Shown: one piece after another, positions 1 through 9,125 of the stretch | How the letters are laid out: the number at the start of each line of letters is the position of its first letter | Numbering within the stretch: the first letter of the stretch is position 1 | Notes under the pieces: generated by a model | The model's input: only the letters and a program-made list of their open reading frames with translations | What the model was told of the DNA's origin: nothing | The model's database searches: none | DNA from: Methylobacterium sp. E-065 | GTDB lineage: Bacteria; Pseudomonadota; Alphaproteobacteria; Rhizobiales; Beijerinckiaceae | DNA: 64,000 nucleotides | NCBI RefSeq assembly: GCF_022829605.1 | Contig: NZ_JAKSYD010000026.1 | Location: forward strand, 17,246-81,245 | Reading direction: 5' to 3' | Position numbers and translations under genes: made by a program

Positions 1-195
1 GGCGGCCAGCATCGGCGCCTGATCGAATTGGTTGAGCGCGGCCGTCGACAGCCCGATCTGCGTCACCCGTAAACGTGCGAAGTGAGCGGTGATCCCCGGT
101 TGCCCGGCCAGCAGGCGGGCTGTCATCGGTTCGAGGACGCTGTTCGAAGACGGCGTCAGCATCCCGAGCCTGACCGTCTGCCGCCTGTCTATCAT
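1..195 (-). CDS. Asp/Glu racemase / maleate isomerase family protein, N-terminal part (runs off the left edge)
   Basis: Reading leftwards from an ATG at 195, 65 codons are open up to the window edge. The first residues contain GMLTPSSNSVLEPMTARLL, the P-S-S-N-(T/S)-V-x-E-P signature at the N terminus of the aspartate/glutamate racemase superfamily (maleate cis-trans isomerase, arylmalonate decarboxylase, hydantoin racemase). The catalytic cysteines lie beyond the visible part, so the substrate cannot be called. The gene is divergent from the ABC operon starting at 424 and may act on the same compound, which is inference only. Confidence 0.7.
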   Translation of the reverse strand, partial: MIDRRQTVRLGMLTPSSNSVLEPMTARLLAGQPGITAHFARLRVTQIGLSTAALNQFDQAPMLAA

Positions 196-423
196 TTCGG
201 CCCGTCCCCGGTACGGCTCGGCGCGAGCCCGGCGGTCGCGGCTGGCAAGGATCGTTCCGGCGCAGCTGTGCGGCCGGCATCGTCGCGGCCCTCGAGAAGG
301 CGGGCCTGAGCATCTCCGACGTGAAGCGCGCCTCCCTGCTGTCCTTCGAGGCCGCCGCGGCTTTCCGCGCATCCCAAGGCCCCGTATGGAGGGATCCGCC
401 CCGCGCAGAGAACCGGAGCCGTC
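196..423. promoter_or_regulatory. Divergent intergenic region between racemase-like gene and ABC operon
   Basis: These 228 bases separate two genes transcribed away from each other and must hold both promoters. A GGAG Shine-Dalgarno lies about six bases before the ATG at 424. Bases 270-390 keep strong codon-like periodicity on the plus strand without a recognisable product. No clear operator palindrome was seen. Confidence 0.35.
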
Positions 424-1281
424 ATGGCGCGCATCGTGTTGAAGTTTTGGTCGACCTGCCGCCCCGGAGCGCTCGCCCTGGCGGCCCTCGGGCTGCTCGC
501 GTCGGATGCGGCCCGTGCGGACGCGACCCTCGACCGGATCAAGGGCCGGCAGAAACTCACGGTCGGCATCATCCTGTCGGGGGCCCCGTTCGGATACATC
601 GACCCGCAGACCCGCGCCGAGAAAGGCTTCAACATCGACCTCGCCCGGGCGCTGGCCGAGAAGCTCGGCGTGAAGGTCGAGCTCGTCACCGTCACGCCGC
701 CCAACCGCGTGCAGTTCCTGCAGCAGGGCAAGGTCGATGTCCTGATCGCCAACATGCAGTATACGGAGGACCGCGCGAAGATCCTCGACCACGTGCCGAC
801 CCCCTACGACCGAGCCGGGGGCGCCGCGCTGGGGCGCAAGGACAGCGGCATCCACGACTGGGCGGACCTCAAGGGCAAGCCGGTCTGCATCTCGCAGGGC
901 TCGAACTACGCGCAGCCGCTCGCCGACACCTACGGCGCCGTGGTGAAGGGGATCCCGAGCCAGCCCGAGTCGATGCTGGCGCTCCAGGGCGGCAACTGCG
1001 TGGTCGCGGTCCACGTGGCGCCGACGCTCAAGCTCCTGCTCGCCGACCGTCCGAACGACTGGAAGGACTACGCCATCGTCATCCCCACCGAGCTGGATCC
1101 GGCTGACTCCGTGATCTGGCTGCGCAAGGGCGAGCGCGACACCGCGGCGGCTCTCGATGCCGCCGTGCGCGACCTGCACGGCTCGGGGGCCATGCTGGAC
1201 ATGGCCAAGGCCAACCGGCTGGTCGATCCGGCCTTCCTGGAGGAGGAGCAGCGCAAGTTCGCCGCGCAGGCCAAGCCGTGA
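424..1281 (+). CDS. Amino-acid-type ABC transporter substrate-binding protein
   Basis: This 285-residue periplasmic solute-binding protein belongs to family 3 (SBP_bac_3, polar amino acid type). Residues 1-33 form a signal peptide ending in an alanine-rich cleavage region (DAARADA). The mature start KLTVGIILSGAPFGYID and the segment GFNIDLARALAEKLGVKVE are the usual first lobe of the family, and PNRVQFLQQGKVDVLIANM is the conserved stretch in front of the hinge. Length is normal. It is the first gene of an operon with two permeases (1310 and 2050) and an ATPase (2839). Family 3 suggests an amino acid or amino-acid-like ligand; the downstream PrpD-like and FMN-monooxygenase genes suggest a less usual compound. 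Confidence 0.9.
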   Translation: MARIVLKFWSTCRPGALALAALGLLASDAARADATLDRIKGRQKLTVGIILSGAPFGYIDPQTRAEKGFNIDLARALAEKLGVKVELVTVTPPNRVQFLQQGKVDVLIANMQYTEDRAKILDHVPTPYDRAGGAALGRKDSGIHDWADLKGKPVCISQGSNYAQPLADTYGAVVKGIPSQPESMLALQGGNCVVAVHVAPTLKLLLADRPNDWKDYAIVIPTELDPADSVIWLRKGERDTAAALDAAVRDLHGSGAMLDMAKANRLVDPAFLEEEQRKFAAQAKP

Positions 1282-1309
1282 TTCAGGCTGTGATCCGGTC
1301 GCGCCCGGC

Positions 1310-2053
1310 ATGATCGACGCGGCCCTGCAGCGCTTCATCGAACTGGCGGCTACTCTGGGCCTGCATTACGACTTCCTGCTGAGCGGCACCGAGGTCCGGT
1401 CGTGGCTCGCCGGGATGGGCACGACGCTTCTGCTCGTCGCCCTGGCGATCCCGCTGAGCCTCGCCGCCGGGATCGCCTTCGCGGCGGCCCTGACCTCCGG
1501 TCGCCCGTGGCTCGCCCTGCCAGTGCGGGCCTATGTGGAGCTGACGCGCAACACGCCGACGCTCGTGCAGCTCATGTTCGCGTTCTTCGCTCTGAACATG
1601 CTCCTGTCCCGGGCGCTGGGCGGGGCGGCCCATAACCCGTTCACGCCGTTTTTCTGGGTGGTGGCGGTGACGGGTCTGCACGTCGCGGCCTTCCACGCGG
1701 AGGCCTTGCGCGGCGGGATCGAGGCCGTGCCGGCGCCCCTGGTCGAGGCCGCGCAGGCAACCGGCTTTTCAAGCTTGGAGATCCTGCGCTTCGTGACGCT
1801 GCCGCTGGCGTTGCGCACGGCCTTGCCGGCTTTGGTGAACAACCTCGTCAACCTCGTGAAGCTGACCACGATCGGCTCCGCGATCGCGGTCGGTGAGGTG
1901 ACCTACGCGTCGATCATGATCTGGACGCAGCGCGACAACGTCCTCGAGCTGATGATCGGGATCCTGCTGTTCTTCGGGCTCATCAACCTGACCGTGTCGC
2001 GGATCGGCCGCCTCGTGGAGCGCCGCCTCGCCGTGCCGGGATACGGCGCGTGA
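1310..2053 (+). CDS. Amino-acid-type ABC transporter permease, first subunit
   Basis: This 247-residue inner-membrane permease is of the HisM/GlnP type. The ATG at 1310 is chosen because the in-frame upstream extension overlaps the preceding gene and is not protein-like. After an N-terminal helix (GMGTTLLLVALAIPLSLA) comes the typical sequence YVELTRNTPTLVQLMFAFF, and the EAA loop reads EAAQATGFSSLEILRFVTLP, the site that docks on the ATPase. It pairs with the permease at 2050, whose GTG start overlaps this stop codon (GTGA), so translation is coupled. Confidence 0.9.
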   Translation: MIDAALQRFIELAATLGLHYDFLLSGTEVRSWLAGMGTTLLLVALAIPLSLAAGIAFAAALTSGRPWLALPVRAYVELTRNTPTLVQLMFAFFALNMLLSRALGGAAHNPFTPFFWVVAVTGLHVAAFHAEALRGGIEAVPAPLVEAAQATGFSSLEILRFVTLPLALRTALPALVNNLVNLVKLTTIGSAIAVGEVTYASIMIWTQRDNVLELMIGILLFFGLINLTVSRIGRLVERRLAVPGYGA

Positions 2054-2826
2054 GCGCCGCCGCGCTGCCCGCCCGCGGAGCCCTCCGCTGGGCCTGGCCG
2101 TGGCTCGCCGCCGCCTGCAGCGCCATCCTCCTGTGGTGGCTCCTCGATGCGCGTCTGACGCGCGATCTCCTCGACTGGCTGCCCTACCTCGCCTCAGGCT
2201 TCGCCATGAACGTCCTGATCAGTATGCTCGCCATGACGCTGGGCACGCTGGGCGGGGTCGCACTCGGCGCGATGGAACTCTCCGCCACGCGGATCGTGCG
2301 CGCGCCGGCCGTGGCCTACGTGCAGGTGTTCCGCAACGCGCCGCACCTCGTGCTGATCTTCGCCACAACCTACATCTTTCCGTTCGAGATCATTGTGGCC
2401 GGCCATTACCTGCCGTTCCCCGATTGGCTGAAGGCGGTGCTCGGCTTGGCCATTCCGGCCGCCGCCTACGTGGCCGAGATCGCCCGGGGCGCGATCCAGT
2501 CCGTGCCGACGACGCAGTGGGACGCCGCTAAGGGCATCGGCCTGTCGCGGGGGCAGACCCTGCGCTGGATCATCCTGCCCCAGTGCCTGCGCCGGGCGCT
2601 GCCGCCCTGGATGAACCTCTACGCCTCGATCACCATGAGCACGGCGCTGGCCTCGCTGGTCGGCGTCCACGAGTTGCTGCACGCCGCGACCGATGCCAGC
2701 ACCGCCGTGCGGCGGGACGACTTCACCATCGCGATCTACCTGACGGTACTGCTGGCGTTCTTCCTGTTCTGCTACCCGATCTCGCGCCTGACGCGGCGTC
2801 TCGAACGCCATCTCGCGCGCCGCTGA
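2050..2826 (+). CDS. Amino-acid-type ABC transporter permease, second subunit
   Basis: A 258-residue permease starting at a GTG that overlaps the previous stop by four bases. It has about five hydrophobic segments; YVQVFRNAPHLVLIFATTY is the family's conserved second-helix region (RNxP motif) and WDAAKGIGLSRGQTLRWIILP is the EAA loop. The N terminus has an extra Trp-rich membrane segment (residues 12-30). It forms a heterodimeric channel with the 1310 product and uses the ATPase at 2839. Confidence 0.9.
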   Translation: MSAAALPARGALRWAWPWLAAACSAILLWWLLDARLTRDLLDWLPYLASGFAMNVLISMLAMTLGTLGGVALGAMELSATRIVRAPAVAYVQVFRNAPHLVLIFATTYIFPFEIIVAGHYLPFPDWLKAVLGLAIPAAAYVAEIARGAIQSVPTTQWDAAKGIGLSRGQTLRWIILPQCLRRALPPWMNLYASITMSTALASLVGVHELLHAATDASTAVRRDDFTIAIYLTVLLAFFLFCYPISRLTRRLERHLARR

Positions 2827-2838
2827 CAACGAAAGCCG

Positions 2839-3648
2839 ATGGCTCACGATTCGATGGCTCAGGATTTCGCAAACCGGCCGAACCTCGTGGACCTTCAGGA
2901 CGTCCACCTGTCCTTCGGCGAGGTCGAGGTGCTGAAGGGCATCGACCTCACGGTGGCGAAGGGCGATGCGGTCTCGATCATCGGCCCGTCCGGCTCGGGC
3001 AAGTCCACCATCCTGCGCTGCATCAACGGTCTCGCGCAGCCGCAGGCCGGTCGAATCACCGTGGCGGGCGTGCGCGTCGATACCCTGCGCAGCGAGGCCG
3101 AGCGGATCGCCCTGCGCAAGCGCATCGGGGTGGTGTTCCAGCAGTACAACCTGTTCCCGCACCTCACGGTGCTCGAGAACATCACCCTGGCGCCCGTCCG
3201 GATCCTCAAGGTGCCGCGCGCCGAGGCGGAGGGCCACGCCCGGGACCTGCTCGCCCGGGTCCGGCTGGCCGACAAGGTCTTGGCCTATCCGGGCGAACTC
3301 TCGGGCGGCCAGCAGCAGCGTGTAGCCATCGCGCGGGCGCTCGCCATGCGGCCGGAACTCGTGCTGTTCGACGAGGTGACCTCGGCCCTCGATCCCGAGA
3401 TGGTCGGCGAGGTGCTGGCCGTGATCCGCGAGTTGGTGCGCGAGGGGCTGACCAGCATCCTGGTCACCCACGAGATGCGCTTCGCAGAGGAGATCAGCGA
3501 CACGATCGCGTTCACAGAGAACGGCCGCATCGTCGCCCAGGCGCCGCCGGCCGAGCTGTTCTACCGATCCGATAACCCACGCATCCGGCAGTTCATCGGC
3601 GGCTTCCAGGGGTTTCGCGACGCAGTGCAGGACCGGGAGGGCATCTGA
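2839..3648 (+). CDS. Amino-acid-type ABC transporter ATP-binding protein
   Basis: A 269-residue ATPase of the GlnQ/HisP group. Walker A is IIGPSGSGKSTILRCINGL, the Q-loop is VVFQQYNLFPHLTVLENI, the ABC signature is ELSGGQQQRVAIARALAM, Walker B is ELVLFDEVTSALDPEMVG (Val where most family members have Pro) and the switch histidine is in ILVTHEMRFAEEI. The ATG at 2839 has a weak ribosome site; a second in-frame ATG at 2854 is possible. It powers the two permeases upstream. The TGA overlaps the next ATG (3648), so the catabolic genes are in the same transcript. Confidence 0.92.
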   Translation: MAHDSMAQDFANRPNLVDLQDVHLSFGEVEVLKGIDLTVAKGDAVSIIGPSGSGKSTILRCINGLAQPQAGRITVAGVRVDTLRSEAERIALRKRIGVVFQQYNLFPHLTVLENITLAPVRILKVPRAEAEGHARDLLARVRLADKVLAYPGELSGGQQQRVAIARALAMRPELVLFDEVTSALDPEMVGEVLAVIRELVREGLTSILVTHEMRFAEEISDTIAFTENGRIVAQAPPAELFYRSDNPRIRQFIGGFQGFRDAVQDREGI

Positions 3649-4973
3649 TGCCAGATTCACGCAGCACGGCCCTGGCTGAGGCCATCGTGGCCGCCCGTCC
3701 GGACGCGGAAGCCGCCGCGATGGCGGCGGCGCGCTTGGCGCTGGTCGACTTTCTCGCCTGCGCCCTAGCGGGGAGCCCGGACCGCACCGTCGCGACCGTG
3801 CGAACTGCCATGGGCGACACGCCCGGCCGGTCCCCGGTGATCGGCTCCGGACGGCCCGCAGAACCGCTTCTCGCCGCCTTGCTCAATGGCTATGCCGGAC
3901 ACGTGCTCGACTACGACGACGTCCACGCGAGCGTGCGCGGGCACCCCACCACGGTGATCGTGCCGGCGCTCCTGGCGGCCCTCGATCCCGGGGCGCTGCC
4001 CTCCGCCGACGCGTTCCTCGCCGCCTATCTGGTCGGCCTGGAGACGATGGCGCATCTCGGCCGCGCCATCGGTCCCGCCCATTACGAGCGCGGCTTCCAC
4101 GCTACAGCGACGCTGGGTCCCTTCGGCGCGGCCGCCGCGATCGCGCATCTGAGCGGGTTCTCAGCCAAGACCACCGGGATCGCCCTCAGCCTCAGTGCCA
4201 CGCAGGCGGCCGGGCTGCGCCTGCAGTTCGGGTTCGACGCCAAGCCGCTCCATGCCGGACTCGCCGCCCGCAATGGCCTGATGGCAGCCCGGCTCGCCGA
4301 GGCCGGCCTGTCCGGCGCCCCCGAAAGCCTCGATGGCGCCAACGGTTTTTTCGAGATCTATGGGTTCGGCGAGGCGCGGCCCGAGCGCGTCCTGGAGGAT
4401 TGGGGATCGCCCTGGCAGATCCTTCGCCCCGGCCTGACCCTGAAGGCGTTCCCGTGCTGCACTGCGGCCCACCCGGTGGCTATGGCCGGCCTCGCCTTCC
4501 ACGGTGAGGGATTCCGGGATCTGGCGCGGGCGACCATCACCTTCCCGCCGGGAGGTGACGCCGCCCTGGTTGTTCGGACGCCGCGCACCGGGATCGAGGC
4601 CCGCTTCAGCCCGGAATACATCCTGGCCGCTTCCCTGGTGGACGGCGCGGTGCGCCTCGATCACTTCGACGAAAGGCCAGTCCGCCCCGACCTCGCGGCA
4701 CTCGCCGAACGGGTGGAACGCCGGCACGACACGTCCGCGCCGCACCTGTCCTCGGATCCGGGCACACGGTTCGTGGTGGTGGAGATCGCCGACGCGCAGG
4801 GCCGCACCGCCCGGCAGCGCATCGACGGCCTGCCGGGGCTCGACGACGCCGACGCCAAGTTCCGGGACGCCACCGCGGGGTCCGACGCATTCCAAGCGGT
4901 GCCCGATCTCGTGCGCACCATGCGCACGCCCGGCGACCTCGCGCGCCTCCTCCAGCTCCTCGCCCAGCCGTGA
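3648..4973 (+). CDS. MmgE/PrpD family protein
   Basis: This 441-residue protein has the full-length MmgE/PrpD fold (2-methylcitrate dehydratase, cis-aconitate decarboxylase and iminodisuccinate epimerase relatives). Family landmarks are the GYAGHVLDYDDVHASVRGHP segment with the conserved D-Y-D-D and H-x-(G/S)-x-H-P, and KAFPCCTAAHPVAMAGL in the C-terminal half. It is translationally coupled to the ABC ATPase upstream and to the monooxygenase downstream. In such catabolic operons PrpD-like proteins act as dehydratases, epimerases or decarboxylases on small di- or tricarboxylates; the substrate here is unknown. Confidence 0.88.
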   Translation: MPDSRSTALAEAIVAARPDAEAAAMAAARLALVDFLACALAGSPDRTVATVRTAMGDTPGRSPVIGSGRPAEPLLAALLNGYAGHVLDYDDVHASVRGHPTTVIVPALLAALDPGALPSADAFLAAYLVGLETMAHLGRAIGPAHYERGFHATATLGPFGAAAAIAHLSGFSAKTTGIALSLSATQAAGLRLQFGFDAKPLHAGLAARNGLMAARLAEAGLSGAPESLDGANGFFEIYGFGEARPERVLEDWGSPWQILRPGLTLKAFPCCTAAHPVAMAGLAFHGEGFRDLARATITFPPGGDAALVVRTPRTGIEARFSPEYILAASLVDGAVRLDHFDERPVRPDLAALAERVERRHDTSAPHLSSDPGTRFVVVEIADAQGRTARQRIDGLPGLDDADAKFRDATAGSDAFQAVPDLVRTMRTPGDLARLLQLLAQP

Positions 4974-6322
4974 GCCACCCCATGACGACCGACCGGACCA
5001 AGCCCGACGCCGCGCCGCGCCAGATGCATCTCGGACTGTTCCTCCAGGGGGCCGGTCATCACGTCTCGGGCTGGCGTCATCCGAACGCGGAAGCCGGAAG
5101 CGAGAATTTCGATCTGCTGCGCCGGGTCACCCAGGCGGCCGAGGCCGCCAAGTTCGACATGGTCTTCCTGGCGGACGGGCTCACCAGCGCGGTGGACGCC
5201 CACCCGTCCATGATCGCCCGGTTCGAGCCGCTGACGCTGCTCAGCGCGCTCGCCATGGTGACGGAGCGGATCGGTCTCGCGGCGACCGCCTCGACCACCT
5301 ACGGCGAGCCCTACCATGTGGCCCGCGCCTTCGCGTCGCTCGACCACCTCAGCGGCGGCCGGGCAGCCTGGAACGTCGTCACCACCTCGTACGCGCGCAC
5401 CGCCAACAACTTCTCCAAGGCGCATCCGGCGCATGACGAGCGCTACGCGGTCGCCGAGGAGTTCGTGGACGTGGTCTGCGGCCTTTGGGACAGCTGGGAC
5501 GACGATGCCTTCGTGAAGGACAAGACCCGCGGGGTCTACGCCGATCCCGCCAAGGTCCGGATCCTCGACCATGCGGGTCGCTACTTCAACGTGAAGGGAC
5601 CGCTCAACATCCCGCGCTCGCCACAGGGACACCCGATCCTGATCCAGGCCGGCTCGTCGGGGCCCGGGCAGGACCTCGCGGCCCGGCGGGCCGACGTGGT
5701 GTTCACCGCCCAGCAGGATATCGCGGAGGCGCAGAGCTTCTATGCGAGCCTCAAGCAGCGGGTCGCCGGTTTCGGGCGCGATCCGGCCTCGGTGGCGGTG
5801 ATGCCGGGCTTCCTGCCGGTGATCGGTCGCACGCTCGCGGAGGCGAGCGCGAAGCTCTTCGAGCTCGATCAGTGGACCCCCATCGCCAGCGCGATGCCGC
5901 TCCTGGAGGAGCGCGTCGGTCATTCGCTCGCATCCTACGGCCTCGACGGCCCCTTGCCAGACCTGCCTATCTCGGACCAGCTTCGCAGCCGAGCCGAACT
6001 CCTCACCGCCCTGGCGCGCCGGGAGGGGCTGACCATCCGCCAGCTCGCCCTGCGGGTGGCGGCGGGGCGCGGACACCACATGATCGTCGGCACGGCCGCG
6101 GACGTGGCCGACCGCATGCAAGCGTGGTTCGAGGGCGGCGCGGCGGACGGCTTCAACGTCATGCCGCCCTTCTTTCCCGAAGGACTGGACGACTTCGTGC
6201 GCGAGGTCGTGCCGCTGCTGCAGGAGCGCGGCCTGTTCCGGACGGAGTATGCGGGCACGACCCTGCGGGACCATCTCGACTTGGAGCGTCCAACGCCTGC
6301 AGAGCCGATTTCGCGGTCCTGA
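4970..6322 (+). CDS. NtaA/SnaA/DszA-type FMN-dependent monooxygenase
   Basis: A 450-residue bacterial-luciferase-like monooxygenase. The sequence shows the NtaA/SnaA/DszA/SsuD hallmarks: FDMVFLADGLTSAVDAHP near residue 60, TASTTYGEPYHVARAFASLD, GGRAAWNVVTT and HPILIQAGSSGPGQDLAARRA. Such enzymes use FMNH2 from a separate reductase to cleave C-S or C-N bonds (dibenzothiophene sulfone, nitrilotriacetate and EDTA, for example). No flavin reductase lies in this operon. The GTG at 4970 overlaps the previous stop; an ATG at 4982 is the alternative. Together with the amino-acid-type importer it suggests uptake and oxidative cleavage of an aminocarboxylate or organosulfur compound, which is inference. 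Confidence 0.88.
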   Translation: MSHPMTTDRTKPDAAPRQMHLGLFLQGAGHHVSGWRHPNAEAGSENFDLLRRVTQAAEAAKFDMVFLADGLTSAVDAHPSMIARFEPLTLLSALAMVTERIGLAATASTTYGEPYHVARAFASLDHLSGGRAAWNVVTTSYARTANNFSKAHPAHDERYAVAEEFVDVVCGLWDSWDDDAFVKDKTRGVYADPAKVRILDHAGRYFNVKGPLNIPRSPQGHPILIQAGSSGPGQDLAARRADVVFTAQQDIAEAQSFYASLKQRVAGFGRDPASVAVMPGFLPVIGRTLAEASAKLFELDQWTPIASAMPLLEERVGHSLASYGLDGPLPDLPISDQLRSRAELLTALARREGLTIRQLALRVAAGRGHHMIVGTAADVADRMQAWFEGGAADGFNVMPPFFPEGLDDFVREVVPLLQERGLFRTEYAGTTLRDHLDLERPTPAEPISRS

Positions 6323-6346
6323 TCGGAACCGCGATCGCGCCGCGCT

Positions 6347-7075
6347 CTACGCCGGAACGCGCGTCCCGTCCCAGGCGAAGACGCCGCCCGTATCCTTCAC
6401 GTCGAGGGTGCCGAGCACGCGCAGGAGATGCGCCGCGCTCTCGTCAGGCTGCAGGATGCCCCCGGCCTGCGGGTCCGGTCGGAAGGGGCGCGACAGGTTG
6501 GAGGCGACCGTGCCCGGATGCAGGCCGACGACGATCGCGTCCGGCCGGTTGCGGGTGACCTCGATCGAGAGGGTTCGCAGGATCTGGTTCAGGGCCGCCT
6601 TCGAGGCGCGATAGGCGTACCAGCCGCCAAGCCGATTGTCCTCGATCGATCCGACCCGCGCCGACAATGCAGCGAACACGCACCGTCCGGTCCGCGCCAG
6701 CAGCGGGACGAAATGCTTGGCGACCAGGGCGGGGCCGATCGTGTTGATCGCGAAGACGGCAGCCATCGCGGTGGGATCGAGCGCCTTGAACGTCTTCTCG
6801 GGCGAGACGCCATCCTGATGCAGGATGCCGGTCGCGACGATGATGAGGCCAACGGGTCCGGCCTCACCGACCTTGGCCGCAGCCGCAGCGATCGACGCCT
6901 CGTCGCCGAGGTCGATCGCCTCGGTGCGGACACCGTGCGGGCATGGCGGCTGCGATCGGGAGAGCGCGAAGACCGACGCGTAGGCTTCGCTCGCGGCGAG
7001 TTGGGATACCAGAGCCTGGCCGATGCCGCCGGACGCGCCGATCACGACCGCGCTGGTCGAGGCCGAGAGGGTCAT
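6347..7075 (-). CDS. SDR family oxidoreductase (C-factor/CsgA-like)
   Basis: A 242-residue classical short-chain dehydrogenase. The NAD(P)-binding glycine motif is VVIGASGGIGQAL at the N terminus, the Asn-Ala-Gly region is replaced by VATGILH, and the catalytic Tyr-x3-Lys is in WYAYRASKAALNQ. Overall layout matches the CsgA/C-factor subgroup (SARVGSIEDNRLGGWYAYRA segment). Its ATG overlaps the stop of the protease gene upstream (7072-7075), so the two are co-transcribed. Convergent with the monooxygenase gene; only 24 bases separate them. Confidence 0.9.
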   Translation of the reverse strand: MTLSASTSAVVIGASGGIGQALVSQLAASEAYASVFALSRSQPPCPHGVRTEAIDLGDEASIAAAAAKVGEAGPVGLIIVATGILHQDGVSPEKTFKALDPTAMAAVFAINTIGPALVAKHFVPLLARTGRCVFAALSARVGSIEDNRLGGWYAYRASKAALNQILRTLSIEVTRNRPDAIVVGLHPGTVASNLSRPFRPDPQAGGILQPDESAAHLLRVLGTLDVKDTGGVFAWDGTRVPA

Positions 7076-7917
7076 CGCGCTGGCACCCGGACCGCCGCAC
7101 GGGATGGGCCTTCCGATTGGCGGATTGGGGCAGGCTTCGCAGCCGCAGCCCTGTCCGGCACCGCGCTCATCAGGGCGGCCTCGACCGTTGCCCGAAAGCT
7201 GCTGACTGGCACTGCGATCGAGGTCCCCGTCCGGGAACTGGCCACTAGGATGCCGACGATCCCGGGCTCACCGTCCTGCAGGATCAACGCCGAGCCGGAT
7301 TCGCCCGGCACGACCGGGCAGAAATGATCGAGGAGCGGCAGGGTGGCGGGTTCGTAACGGGCTCGGCAGCCGTGCTCCACGCTGATGATCTGGTTCGCGT
7401 AGGATTTGTAGCCCGCGTGAACGATGCCTGTCAGCGTCGTCGCCCGGGTGTCCGGGCCGATGGCTTTGCTGAGGCCCAGCGGCTTCAGGGATAGAGGCTC
7501 GGCCAGCTCCACCACGGCCCAGTCGCGACTGAGATCCTCCCGACTCGTACCGAACCGGTACGCATCCGGTTTCGTGTAGGCCTTGGCGATCGAATGTGCG
7601 GTGTAGCGTCCCTGCTCGTAGCCGGCGACGAAGTGAACGCCGGCCGCATCGACCCAGCGCTGCCGCGCTCCGTCCCACAGGCAATGGGCGGCCGTGAGCA
7701 CATGGCGCGGTCCGACGAGCGTGGCCGTGCAGTATTTCCGACTTCCGGGCCCCGTTACGACGTTCAACTTGCCCACGGCGCTCAGGGGCCAGACCCTGGG
7801 ATCGAGATCGGGCGTCGGCGCCTGCGGCAGCGGCTGGACTAGGGATTGGGCATGCAGGGCCGATGTCGCGACTAGGCCGAGCACCGCACAGGCCAAGCTT
7901 CTGGAAACCGGGCCCAT
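7072..7917 (-). CDS. Secreted trypsin-like serine protease (S1 family)
   Basis: This 281-residue protein starts with a signal peptide (residues 1-23, cleavage after LHA). The chymotrypsin-fold triad is visible: His78 in LTAAHCLWDG, Asp132 in RDWAVVELAE and Ser207 in PGESGSALI. A cysteine next to the histidine and Cys200 fit the usual disulfides. It is expected to act in the periplasm or outside the cell. The final 40 residues are a low-complexity basic/Ala tail. It overlaps the downstream SDR gene by four bases. Its substrate is unknown. Confidence 0.85.
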   Translation of the reverse strand: MGPVSRSLACAVLGLVATSALHAQSLVQPLPQAPTPDLDPRVWPLSAVGKLNVVTGPGSRKYCTATLVGPRHVLTAAHCLWDGARQRWVDAAGVHFVAGYEQGRYTAHSIAKAYTKPDAYRFGTSREDLSRDWAVVELAEPLSLKPLGLSKAIGPDTRATTLTGIVHAGYKSYANQIISVEHGCRARYEPATLPLLDHFCPVVPGESGSALILQDGEPGIVGILVASSRTGTSIAVPVSSFRATVEAALMSAVPDRAAAAKPAPIRQSEGPSRAAVRVPAR

Positions 7918-8228
7918 ACTTACTGGCTCCGCTCGCTGATCCCGACGGACGAGCCGTGTGTCTTGGCTGACATAGGGGAAACGGCGGTGCTTTGTCCAAA
8001 GTCGTTTGAGACTGAGGACGCTCCCGCTTGCTCAGCACGATGGGGATACAAGACTTCGACAGCGCATGCGGCTGACGAGACGCGACATGGGTCTTCGAAC
8101 GGTAGCTCGCAGCTGACCTGGCCGTCCGTCCGTCCGCAACAGCGTCGTCGACACGCGCAGCGCTGCGCAGGGGATTTGTATCCGCTTGGGCGGATCGCGC
8201 TGGCGGCGGCCTCGGATCGTGCACCGCG
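7918..8228. other. Intergenic stretch with no recognised gene
   Basis: These 311 bases lie between two minus-strand genes: upstream of the protease start and after the LysR stop. They should contain the protease/SDR promoter. No RNA gene, hairpin or protein-like frame was recognised. Confidence 0.4.
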
Positions 8229-9125
8229 TCAGACCGGTTCCCGATTGAGCCGAACGACGAGCTGATCGGCGAACTTCGCAGCCGCGACGGAGAGCGACCG
8301 CCCGCGCAACTGTGCGAGGACCAGGGTCATCGGCGTCAGGTCGCGGACGTCGATCGGGCGGCTGTGCAGGCGCGGATCCTGGGGAATGCCGCTCGGGATC
8401 TGCAGGCTGACGAGATCCTCGCGCAGAACGAGATTGCGCAGGAATTCCAGCGAGCCCGACTCGACGACCGCCCGGAGCTCGACCCCACGCCGAGCCAGCG
8501 CGTGTTCAATGTGATGGCGGATGGCGAGCGAGTGGTCGGGCAAGGCCAGGGCATGGCCGAGGCAGTCGCGCAGCCGGACCGGTCCGGTTTCCGACGCCAG
8601 CGGATGCCCTGTGCGCATCAGCGCGCAGAGGGTCTGGTGTCCGGAGAAGAGCGGATGCAGTTCCGCCGAGGGCGGCGGTTGCAGGATCAGGGCGAGATCG
8701 GCCTCGAACGCCGCCAGGGCCGTCACGGCCTGCGCATGGTCGCGGACCTGGATCATGAAGCCGACCTGGGGAAACCGGGCGCGGTAGGCCTCGACCTCCG
8801 CGGGCACCACCTGCGTGACGAAAGCCTGGCTGCAGGCGAGCGACACGTGACCGCGGCGCACCCCCGACAGATCGGCGATCTGCGAGCGCACCCGGTCGAG
8901 GTCCGCCGCTTGGTCGCGGATGTGCCGCGCGAAGAGTTCGCCGGCCGCGTTGAGCCGCATGCCCTGCGGCAGACGTTCGAAGATCGGCGTGCCGAGCTCG
9001 TACTCGAGATCCTGGATCTGCCGGGTCAACGCCGAAGGCGTCAGGTTCAGCCGTTCCGCGGCGCGCCGGATCGAGCCGGCGCGCGCGACCTCGGCGACGT
9101 AGGTGACGGTGCGCAGATGCTTCAC
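8229..9125 (-). CDS. LysR family transcriptional regulator
   Basis: About 298 residues with an N-terminal winged HTH (VAEVARAGSIRRAAERLNL followed by TPSALTRQIQDLEYELGTP) and a C-terminal periplasmic-binding-like effector domain. I take the GTG at 9125 as start because LysR proteins begin just before KHLRTVTYVAEV; an upstream GTG at 9182 would add 19 residues. It is divergent from the ABC/allophanate operon at 9243, so it probably controls that operon in response to a ligand of the pathway. Confidence 0.87.
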   Translation of the reverse strand: MKHLRTVTYVAEVARAGSIRRAAERLNLTPSALTRQIQDLEYELGTPIFERLPQGMRLNAAGELFARHIRDQAADLDRVRSQIADLSGVRRGHVSLACSQAFVTQVVPAEVEAYRARFPQVGFMIQVRDHAQAVTALAAFEADLALILQPPPSAELHPLFSGHQTLCALMRTGHPLASETGPVRLRDCLGHALALPDHSLAIRHHIEHALARRGVELRAVVESGSLEFLRNLVLREDLVSLQIPSGIPQDPRLHSRPIDVRDLTPMTLVLAQLRGRSLSVAAAKFADQLVVRLNREPV

